NCBI GenBank assembly: GCA_900543215.1 | Contig: UQQR01000037.1 | Coordinates: 1-12,988 of the forward strand | Origin: an uncultured Oscillospiraceae bacterium | Lineage (GTDB): Bacteria > Bacillota > Clostridia > Oscillospirales > Acutalibacteraceae | DNA length: 12,988 nucleotides | Reading direction: 5' to 3' | Shown: in pieces, positions 7,206-12,988 of the stretch | Position numbering within the stretch: the stretch's first letter is position 1 | Layout of the letters: each line of letters begins with the position of its first letter | Notes under the pieces: model-generated | Seen by the model: the letters and a program-made list of their open reading frames with translations, nothing else | What the model was told of the DNA's origin: nothing | Databases searched by the model: none | Made by a program: the position numbers and the translations under genes

Positions 7206-8954
7206 TTATTTTCTTTTCTTTTTAATTACTACAAACGAAACTATTCCGCCTATAAGCGCTACCGCACAAACAGCAATTATTATATAAACTGCCGTGTTGT
7301 TTTTTTCGGGTTTTTCGAGTGTTATGTCATCTTCGGTCTTACTCGTGCTTTCGCAGTCCCCTAATTTGCAGATCGCGTAATCGCCGAGCTCGTTAAGCTT
7401 GGCGGAAAGTGTGTGACCGTCCTCTGAAATTTCAAAGTCAAGCTTTTCGCTTGTGCCGTCCGACTTTATTAAATAAAGTGCAATGTCCCTGCCGTAGCCG
7501 TCGGGAATATTGAAGGTTGCGGCAATCTCACCGTTGGGCGTTACTTCGGCGCCGTTTAATAATGCCTTAATATTATAAAGCTTAAATTCATTACATATGT
7601 CTTTAAGGATATTATTTGCCGAATCAAATATCGGATTATCAGTTTTTATTTCCTCAACCGTCAGTTCCGTTCCGGCGGAAAATACGCCCTCGTTTGCTTC
7701 AAAGAGGGTGCCTGTTGCCTCGTCTCTTGCTGTACAAGGTATAACCTCGCTTACAGTTTCGCCGCAGCGTTTACATTTGCCCTCTTTAAGTCCTGTTTCG
7801 CTTATTGTAGCCGCCTTTATTATTGTGGGGTTTTCAAAATCGTGACCCAATGCCTCGGTAGTCTTGGTTTCAGCCGCACCGCAATCTGTACATTTGCGTT
7901 CTTTTGTTCCGCCCTCGGTACAGGTTGCAGGCTTTGTATCTTCCCACGCGCCGAATTTATGCCCCTTTGCCTTTATGACATTAGTAGTAGTCTGTCCGCA
8001 GCGGCTGCATTTGCCCGATTCAACACCGGTTTCGGTGCAGGTAGGCGCTTTTGTAACAGTAGGATTGGAAAAGCTGTGGCCCAAGGCGCTTATCGCTTTT
8101 GTTTCGCTGTGACCGCACTTTGAACAACTGCGCTTTTCTTCGCCTGCGGCGGTGCAGGTGGGCGCCTTGCTTTGCGACCACGCACCCATACTGTGCCCTG
8201 TTGCGTTTATAGGTTGAGTTTCGGTTTTTCCGCAGACCAAGCAGGTTTTGGTTGCGCTGCCGGGCACTGTGCAAGTGGGATTTTTCGTTGTGTTCCAGTT
8301 GCCCCAGCTATGGCTGTTTGTTTTAGCTATTGTTTCGTCTTTTTCCGCGCCGCAGGCAGTGCAGGTTAAATGTTTTGTGCCGTTTTCTTTGCAGTTCGCT
8401 TGCTTTGTTACCGATCCGCCGTTCCATGTGTGACCGGCGGTTTCTACATATCCGCAAGCCGAGCATACTCGCTTGTGGGTGCTGTCGTTTACTTTTGTGT
8501 ACGAACCGAAGGTGTGGCTTGCGCAGGTTATTTTTACCGCCTTACTGCCGCTGCCGGAAGCACCGTCGGCAAGCGTTACGGTCACGCTTACTGTCTGTTC
8601 TTCTTTCGCCGCTTCCTTTGCCCTAACAGTAAATTTGAAAAATTCGCCGTTAAGATCTACGTTGTCCTTAAAAGCGATAGCGCCCTTTTTCTTTGCTGTA
8701 TCAAAATTATCAAGCGTTGAGCCGCTTTTTAAAAATTCGCCCGATGTAACCTCAATCTTTTCACCCACGGTTATTGCAACCGAGCCGCCGGTGCATTTCT
8801 GGGCACCGCTTAAATTTACGGTGTATGTAACGCTGCCACCCGCCGTGACTGCGGCATTGCCCGATAAGCTTACGCTTACCCCCGCCGCGCTTGCCGGAAT
8901 TGCAGCAGAAAGCATTAAGCATAATGTCGCTATAAGTGATAAAATCTTTTTCAT
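7206..8954 (-). CDS. membrane-anchored surface protein with cohesin-like domain and seven CxxC repeats
   Basis: The 582-residue product has a signal peptide (residues 1-24, cut near ASA). A beta-rich domain at about 26-145 resembles a cohesin (VSVSLSGNAAVTAGGSVTYT, then VNLSGAQ and later GEFFKFTVRAKEAA). Seven tandem repeats of about 39-40 residues follow at 147-405, with pattern GHxF/W...CT..G.....CxxCG. They resemble the CxxC spacer in the neighbouring LRR protein; the last has lost its first Cys (ISETG). A second beta-type region at about 406-530 precedes a single membrane segment (554-576) with a KKKRK stop. The protein should sit on the cell surface with its N-terminus outward. Its RBS (AAAGGGG) overlaps the stop of the dockerin gene 13 bp upstream, so they are co-transcribed. 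It may hold the dockerin protein at the surface. The cohesin call rests on pattern, not on a search. Confidence 0.78.
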   Translation of the reverse strand: MKKILSLIATLCLMLSAAIPASAAGVSVSLSGNAAVTAGGSVTYTVNLSGAQKCTGGSVAITVGEKIEVTSGEFLKSGSTLDNFDTAKKKGAIAFKDNVDLNGEFFKFTVRAKEAAKEEQTVSVTVTLADGASGSGSKAVKITCASHTFGSYTKVNDSTHKRVCSACGYVETAGHTWNGGSVTKQANCKENGTKHLTCTACGAEKDETIAKTNSHSWGNWNTTKNPTCTVPGSATKTCLVCGKTETQPINATGHSMGAWSQSKAPTCTAAGEEKRSCSKCGHSETKAISALGHSFSNPTVTKAPTCTETGVESGKCSRCGQTTTNVIKAKGHKFGAWEDTKPATCTEGGTKERKCTDCGAAETKTTEALGHDFENPTIIKAATISETGLKEGKCKRCGETVSEVIPCTARDEATGTLFEANEGVFSAGTELTVEEIKTDNPIFDSANNILKDICNEFKLYNIKALLNGAEVTPNGEIAATFNIPDGYGRDIALYLIKSDGTSEKLDFEISEDGHTLSAKLNELGDYAICKLGDCESTSKTEDDITLEKPEKNNTAVYIIIAVCAVALIGGIVSFVVIKKKRK

Positions 8955-8967
8955 TTTTAAAACCCCT

Positions 8968-11868
8968 TTATTTTGTTATCGGATAATCCTCCGGGAAATA
9001 GCAGTGCATTAACAGATAAATTGCGTCCTTATCGTTAATAAGTCCGTCGTTATTGTAATCCAAAGGCTGATCCACCGTGTAATCATCCGGAAAATAGCTG
9101 TGCATAAGCAGATAAATCGCGTCCTTGTCCGTAATCTTTTTGTCACCGTCTAAGTCGCCGGGGAGATACGAGATATAACCGCACACATTACAAGTAGTAT
9201 CACACTCATTGCTGTAACTGTGATTTTCTACGTCCTTCTTATTACCGCAAACCGAGCATTCGTGCCAATGCTGATAGTTGTCACTTGACCACTCGGTTTT
9301 ATAACGATGAGTTATCGTTCTTGTGGCACCGCAGATATTACAGAATGCGTCACAACTGTTGGTGTATACGTGTTTGTCCGGTGAGGTATTTTCATATTTC
9401 CAAATAGCTTTTAACAAATAATTATTATTACTTTCAATTTCCAAATTGTTTCGTTCAATACAAGAACCCGTATACTTAACGCTATTTAAACCTTCGCAAC
9501 CTTCAAACGCACTCTTTCCGATTTTTTTCACACTAGCCGGTATTGATATTTTTTTTAAACGTACGCAATAGGCAAATGCGCTTTCATTAATATTTTCAAC
9601 GCCGTCTGATATATCTATGTTTGTAAGTATTTCGCATCCGGAAAAAGCGAGTTTGCCGATATTAACAACGCTTTTAGGAATCGTTACATTTATAATACTG
9701 TTACAATTTTCAAATGCATAATCATTTATGCCGGTAACTCCGTCGGGTATTATTAAATCCGTAATTAAACTACCGTTTAAATACAAATTCTTGGCGTAAT
9801 GCAGCGGATTGCCGCCAAAATCAATAGAACACCATTTTGCAATATCCGTTATGTAAACCTCATCAAGATTATTACAAGAGGAAAATGCACCAATGCCTAT
9901 ACTTTTCATGTTTTCGGGAATATTTACCTTTAATAGATTATCGCAATTCTTAAATGCATAATTCCCTATTCTTGTAACGCTGTCAGGAATGGTTACACTT
10001 GATAAATAACAACCCACAAATGCATAATTCCCTATGCCGGTAACTCCGTCGGGTATTATTAAATCCGTAATTAAACTATTGTTTAAATACAAATTTTTGG
10101 CGTAATATAGCGGGTTGCTGCTATAATTACTAAAATTAATAGAGCACCATTTTGCAATATCTTTTATATAAACATTATCAAGTTTTGTACAACCGGCAAA
10201 AGCGTTTTTCCCTATAATTGTAATACTGTCCGGTATTTCTATGTCAGTAATATAGTCACAGTTATAAAAGGCATTTTCATCAAATTTTTTGCCTCCCGTT
10301 ACAGTAACCTTGAGAGAGGAGGGAGGATAACTTAATTTGTCCGAATATGTTTCAGCACCAAGAATGTACGCAAAGTGATTATTCTCATTTCCGTCTTTTT
10401 TGTTTCCTATAAACGGAACGGTAATATTGGCAAGAGATGTACATCCAAAAAATGCTCCTTCACCTATACTTGTGACGCTATCGGAAACATATACATTCTT
10501 TATTCCCGAACACCCTGCAAATGCATACTTGTCTATACTTTTAACACTATTGGAAACAGTTACACTTTTAAGATGTTTATAACCTCTGAATAGCGAATCG
10601 TTAATATTTGAAATGCCTTCGGATATTGTTAAATCTGTAACCAATTTATTGTTCAAAAATAATTTGTCTGCATAACTTAACGGATTACTCATATAATATT
10701 TGTAATATATACCTTGGTAATCCTTTTGAAAATTAATATTACACCATTTAACAATATCTGTTATATAAACTCCATTAAGGCTTATACAATCTCTAAACGC
10801 AGATTTGCCGATAGTTTTAATGCTTTCGGGTATTGTAATACTCTTTAGATATCTGCAACCGTAAAAAACATAATTTCCTAAGCTTGTAACGGTGTCAGGT
10901 ATTATTATACTTTTAAGATTAGTACATTTTTCAAAAGCAAAATTACCTATGGCAGTGACACCGGTGGGAATTTCCAAATTGTCAATGGGCTGATTATTTA
11001 AGTATAAATTCCCGGCATGAACAAGTGGATTACTTGCAGAATCTTCAAATTTTACGGAACACCATTTTGCAATATCTGCTATGAAAACCTTGTTAAGACC
11101 GGTGCAATCTTTAAATGCGGATTTGCCGATGTTTTTAACGGTTTCCGGTATTTCTATGCTTGATAATTTCTTGCAACCTTCAAATGATGACATACCAATA
11201 TTAATAATACTACGGGGCATTGTTATATTTACAAGTGTATTACAATCAAAAAATGCATCATCAGCAATAGTAAGAATACCATCCCTTATAACACATTGTT
11301 TGCTTTTTGTGTCCCGACATTTTATTAAATGATTACCAATATACAGAATATTATTTTCCCAATTTTTTGAGATGTTATAATATCCGGTGTTGCTAAAGGC
11401 CGAATAGCCTATTGAGGAAACGGTGTCCGGAATAGATATGTTTACAAGACTTTGACAATTCAAAAAGGCAGAGTTTTCTATTCTTTTAACTGAATTCGGT
11501 ATTACAATATCTGTTATACTGTTGCAACCGCAAAAAGCCACAGCCTCGATTTTTTTAACACTGTTTGGAATATCAACTTTTTTTAGTCCTTCACACCCAT
11601 AAAAAGCCGAATACCCTACATTGGTAACGCCGTTTTCAATAATAACTTCGGTTATGTTTCTTCCCCATGGCGAGGGATTGCTATGGGTGTAATTGTCCAT
11701 GTTGCCATTCCCGCTTATCGTAAGCACAGTACCGTTAAGTGACCATGTACAATCGCCGGTTGTACCGCTTGCAACCGCGCCTGCGGTTATGCCAAACAAC
11801 CCGGCTTGTATAACCGATATGATCATAATAACGATTATAACCAATGACACTTCTTTTTTCATTTTCAA
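8968..11868 (-). CDS. secreted BspA-type leucine-rich repeat protein with C-terminal dockerin
   Basis: The product has about 965 residues. It has an N-terminal signal peptide (hydrophobic LVIIVIMIISVIQAG, cut near residue 33). Residues about 40-815 carry many BspA/LRR_5 repeats of the form IPDSVTSIGxxAFxxCxxL, broken four times by a WCSxxF...NPLxYAxNLYLNN insert. A cysteine-rich CxxC spacer spans about 839-897. A type I dockerin fills 904-966, with two calcium loops, DLDGDKKITDKD and DYNNDGLINDKD, each followed by AIYLLMH. BspA-like proteins are surface adhesins or ligand-binding proteins; the dockerin should dock to a cohesin. Start choice is open: the TTG at 11868 lies 5 bases from AGGAG, while the ATG at 11862 (MKKEVSLV) lies 11 bases from it. 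The gene is visibly more AT-rich than the genes to its left, which suggests acquisition. It lies 43 bp after the P-loop gene with no terminator between. Confidence 0.9.
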   Translation of the reverse strand: MKMKKEVSLVIIVIMIISVIQAGLFGITAGAVASGTTGDCTWSLNGTVLTISGNGNMDNYTHSNPSPWGRNITEVIIENGVTNVGYSAFYGCEGLKKVDIPNSVKKIEAVAFCGCNSITDIVIPNSVKRIENSAFLNCQSLVNISIPDTVSSIGYSAFSNTGYYNISKNWENNILYIGNHLIKCRDTKSKQCVIRDGILTIADDAFFDCNTLVNITMPRSIINIGMSSFEGCKKLSSIEIPETVKNIGKSAFKDCTGLNKVFIADIAKWCSVKFEDSASNPLVHAGNLYLNNQPIDNLEIPTGVTAIGNFAFEKCTNLKSIIIPDTVTSLGNYVFYGCRYLKSITIPESIKTIGKSAFRDCISLNGVYITDIVKWCNINFQKDYQGIYYKYYMSNPLSYADKLFLNNKLVTDLTISEGISNINDSLFRGYKHLKSVTVSNSVKSIDKYAFAGCSGIKNVYVSDSVTSIGEGAFFGCTSLANITVPFIGNKKDGNENNHFAYILGAETYSDKLSYPPSSLKVTVTGGKKFDENAFYNCDYITDIEIPDSITIIGKNAFAGCTKLDNVYIKDIAKWCSINFSNYSSNPLYYAKNLYLNNSLITDLIIPDGVTGIGNYAFVGCYLSSVTIPDSVTRIGNYAFKNCDNLLKVNIPENMKSIGIGAFSSCNNLDEVYITDIAKWCSIDFGGNPLHYAKNLYLNGSLITDLIIPDGVTGINDYAFENCNSIINVTIPKSVVNIGKLAFSGCEILTNIDISDGVENINESAFAYCVRLKKISIPASVKKIGKSAFEGCEGLNSVKYTGSCIERNNLEIESNNNYLLKAIWKYENTSPDKHVYTNSCDAFCNICGATRTITHRYKTEWSSDNYQHWHECSVCGNKKDVENHSYSNECDTTCNVCGYISYLPGDLDGDKKITDKDAIYLLMHSYFPDDYTVDQPLDYNNDGLINDKDAIYLLMHCYFPEDYPITK
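9728..9812. repeat. direct repeat inside the LRR gene, copy 1
   Basis: This 85-base segment recurs 306 bases further on at 10034-10118 with six differences; the first 45 bases are identical. It encodes the NLYLNxSLITDLIIPDGVTGI stretch that links two LRR blocks. The spacing is a multiple of three, so recombination between the copies would keep the frame. Confidence 0.85.
10034..10118. repeat. direct repeat inside the LRR gene, copy 2
   Basis: This is the second copy of the 85-base repeat that begins at 9728. The copies differ mainly in their right halves. More diverged relatives of the same block occur near 10620-10690 and 10970-11040. Confidence 0.85.
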
Positions 11869-11911
11869 TAAAACTCCTAATATGTTATTTAGTGGATTTT
11901 CTTAAAAGCAG

Positions 11912-12376
11912 TTATATCTTTTTTAAAATATTTAATATACCTAACGCTTGATTTTTGTTTTCAATACTATAAAAATCATTGCAAAGCTTTCCGGCACCTA
12001 TGCTTAATCGGGATTTTGCGTACCAATAAATATTTTTTTCCGTAAATTCAGAATCCAAGAATTTAACCGTTTGACCTTTCCCGTGAGCTGCACAAATATA
12101 AATATCTATATTACTGTTTGTTTTTTTAATATAATCGTTTATTTTTGAAAAATCACTGCAAATTGATTCTTTATCGTCACCGCGTGTTGTTATTCCGAGC
12201 TTTTTGCCATTAAATTCAATAATACACCATTTGTCTGCCGATGTTTTGAAGTGATCGCTCTGTTTTATAATAACGCATTCATTATCAATCAACAAATTTA
12301 TAAGTTGAACAATGGTATCTGTTTTTCCCGAATTTGATTTTCCCCATAAAACTAAAACTTTTGATTCCTTATTCAT
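11912..12376 (-). CDS. small P-loop NTPase of unknown function
   Basis: The 154-residue product begins MNKESKVLVLWGKSNSGKTD. Its P-loop GKSNSGKT lies at about residues 12-19, right after the first beta strand. A later strand IDIYICAAHGKGQT (about 100-113) could hold the Walker B-like region, and a GITTRGDDKES segment near residue 58 looks conserved. There is no signal peptide or membrane segment, so it should be cytoplasmic. I recognise no named family. I chose the ATG at 12376 because GGAGG lies six bases upstream. A longer frame from 12433 would run through the inverted repeat and has no ribosome site. It is the first gene after the invertible segment and lies 43 bp before the LRR gene. It is AT-rich, like the LRR gene. 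A regulatory or export role for the surface proteins is possible but unproven. Confidence 0.8.
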   Translation of the reverse strand: MNKESKVLVLWGKSNSGKTDTIVQLINLLIDNECVIIKQSDHFKTSADKWCIIEFNGKKLGITTRGDDKESICSDFSKINDYIKKTNSNIDIYICAAHGKGQTVKFLDSEFTEKNIYWYAKSRLSIGAGKLCNDFYSIENKNQALGILNILKKI

Positions 12377-12396
12377 AAAAATCCTCCAGTCAATGC

Positions 12397-12416
12397 CAAA
12401 AGGTGTACCTTTTGAA
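12397..12416 (+). repeat. inverted repeat left, putative recombination site
   Basis: CAAAAGGTGTACCTTTTGAA contains the half-sites CAAAAGGT and ACCTTTTG around a central GT at 12405-12406. The same 20 bases occur on the opposite strand at 12531-12550. Short symmetric half-sites around a 2-bp asymmetric core are the layout of serine-invertase crossover sites. It lies 20 bp upstream of the start codon of the P-loop gene, in its probable leader. Confidence 0.85.
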
Positions 12417-12540
12417 AAAGGTATATTTTTCATTGATTTTTTTGAATTAATGCATAAAAAAGGATAAAAATGGAAGAAACACCTTGAAAAACGGTACTTG
12501 ATGTGGTAAAATCAAGGTATAAAACAGGAGTTCAAAAGGT
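12407..12540. other. putative invertible promoter segment
   Basis: About 136 bp lie between the two crossover cores. It contains one strong promoter (12484-12512, +) and no gene. Inversion would place that promoter on the minus strand at about 12435-12463 with a start near 12428. The leader would be about 50 bases ahead of the P-loop ATG. In the orientation given, the only leftward candidate is weak: TTCAAG (12488-12483), 16 bp, TATCCT (12466-12461). The operon should thus be off or at basal level. Confidence 0.72.
12484..12512 (+). promoter_or_regulatory. near-consensus promoter inside the invertible segment
   Basis: TTGAAA (12484-12489) and TAAAAT (12507-12512) are spaced by 17 bp, with a start near 12519. 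It now fires rightward into the hairpin at 12521-12562, not into a gene. It is framed by an inverted pair, ACCTTGA (12481-12487) and TCAAGGT (12512-12518), which could be a protein-binding site. Confidence 0.75.
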
Positions 12541-12570
12541 ACACCTTTTGAACCCCTGTTTTACTTTTTT
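12521..12570 (+). terminator. hairpin terminator built on the right inverted repeat
   Basis: Bases 12521-12540 and 12543-12562 form a 20-position stem with a single A/C mismatch. TTTTTT follows at 12565-12570. On the + strand it would stop the promoter at 12484-12512 almost at once. On the minus strand the mismatch becomes a G-T pair and the hairpin starts within the recombinase stop codon, ending in TTTTATA, so it can also terminate that gene. Confidence 0.75.
12531..12550 (-). repeat. inverted repeat right, putative recombination site
   Basis: Read on the minus strand, this is identical over 20 bases to 12397-12416. The central dinucleotide is GT on that strand (AC at 12541-12542 on the + strand). 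Symmetry here is longer, 11 bp each side (GTTCAAAAGGT/ACCTTTTGAAC). It lies 10 bp beyond the recombinase stop codon. Confidence 0.85.
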
Positions 12571-12988
12571 ATAAGCTTTAATTCACGGCGGCGGCGATAA
12601 AATGTCGTTTTGCTCATACCGCATTTTTTAAGTGCCGCATCGGTGGAAATAAACTGTTTTTCCCACTGCTTTACTATTTCCTTAAAGTTTTTAGGCATTG
12701 GCACCTCGGGTCTGCCGAACTGCACTCCTTTTGCCTTTGCGGCGGCAATGCCCTGTGCCTGCCGTTTTTTAATATTTTCGCGTTCGTTCTGCGCCACAAA
12801 CGAAAGAATCTGCAAAACAAGGTCGGCAATAAAGGTACCCATTAAATCCCTGCCGTTTCGCGTATCCAAAAGCGGCATATCTATAACGCAGATGTCGGCG
12901 CCTATTTCCTTTGTTAAAATGCGCCACTGGTTCTGTATTTCCTCGTAATTGCGGCCTAAGCGGTCAATACTCAGTATGTAAAGCAGAT
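12561..12988 (-). CDS. serine recombinase (resolvase/invertase family), 5' end outside the window
   Basis: The enzyme would cut and rejoin DNA at short paired sites through a catalytic serine. The 141 visible residues are the C-terminal part; the frame runs open past the internal Met codon at 12878 to the window edge. It starts LLYILSIDRLGRNYEEI, which holds the family's DRLGR motif. The GTFIADLVLQILSFVAQNER E-helix, a KAKGVQFGRP linker and a C-terminal helix-turn-helix (AALKKCGMSKTTFYRRRREL) follow. The catalytic Ser, expected near residue 10 of the full protein, is not visible. Family members of this type have about 190 residues, so about 50-60 are missing. It ends 10 bp from one of two inverted repeats that look like its crossover sites, which makes it the natural candidate invertase for the promoter segment. 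Confidence 0.9.
   Translation of the reverse strand, partial: LLYILSIDRLGRNYEEIQNQWRILTKEIGADICVIDMPLLDTRNGRDLMGTFIADLVLQILSFVAQNERENIKKRQAQGIAAAKAKGVQFGRPEVPMPKNFKEIVKQWEKQFISTDAALKKCGMSKTTFYRRRRELKLIKK

Noticed and set aside
7739..8513. CRISPR-like tandem repeat array
   Set aside because: The periodic units of about 117-120 bases are diverged copies of a protein repeat in a single open frame, not exact short repeats with unique spacers.
8473..9012. Plus-strand frame of 179 codons opposite the cohesin-like gene
   Set aside because: It is a shadow of the low-complexity, repeat-rich minus-strand gene, with no ribosome site and no recognisable protein features.
12377..12433. N-terminal extension of the P-loop protein starting MKNIPFSKGTPFG
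   Set aside because: It would be translated from the inverted repeat itself and lacks a ribosome site. After inversion its frame would meet a TAA and have no start. The ATG at 12376 with GGAGG upstream is preferred.
12521..12562. The repeat at 12531-12550 explained only as an ordinary terminator
   Set aside because: A terminator alone would not explain a second identical 20-bp copy in reverse orientation at 12397-12416, which lacks a T run and lies in the leader of the next gene.
12561..12878. A short complete recombinase of 105 residues starting at MPLLDTRNGRD
   Set aside because: The frame stays open upstream to the window edge and encodes conserved recombinase sequence including DRLGR, so the Met is internal and the gene is cut by the window.

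Overview
The window looks like a chromosomal stretch of an anaerobic, spore-forming Clostridia/Oscillospirales-type Firmicute. The support is a germination protein of the YpeB family, dockerin and cohesin-like surface modules, a GntR/ABC-2 operon of Firmicute type, consensus sigma-A promoters and AGGAGG-like ribosome binding sites. This placement is inferred from gene content only.

Layout from left to right. Positions 1-383 appear to be the end of an integrated element: a possible 3' end of a gene, a terminator, and a non-coding flank with short repeats. They stop at a 3' fragment of a tRNA-Arg(CCU) gene (384-425), a typical integration scar. To its right is a 577-residue protein with two helix-turn-helix motifs (468-2201, +). 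It converges on a brnQ branched-chain amino acid carrier (2258-3625, -) through a shared hairpin terminator. Next comes a tight GntR regulator / ABC ATPase / ABC permease operon (5633 down to 3767, -) with a consensus promoter and an inverted-repeat operator over its start site. An orphan ypeB follows (5763-7091, -).

The most striking part is the right third (7169-12988), all read leftward. A three-gene operon encodes a small P-loop NTPase (11912-12376), a large secreted BspA-type leucine-rich-repeat protein ending in a dockerin (8968-11868), and a membrane-anchored protein with an N-terminal cohesin-like domain and seven CxxC repeats (7206-8954). Upstream is the C-terminal part of a serine recombinase (12561 to the window edge). 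Between recombinase and operon, two copies of a 20-bp near-palindrome with a central GT lie in inverted orientation (12397-12416 and 12531-12550). They enclose a near-consensus promoter (TTGAAA, 17 bp, TAAAAT) that currently points away from the operon and into a hairpin terminator built on one of the repeats.

The best reading is a phase-variable switch. The serine recombinase would invert the roughly 136-bp segment and turn a dockerin/cohesin surface-adhesin module on or off; in the orientation given here the operon would be OFF. The repeats, promoter and gene order are seen directly. The inversion and the dockerin-cohesin pairing are inferred.
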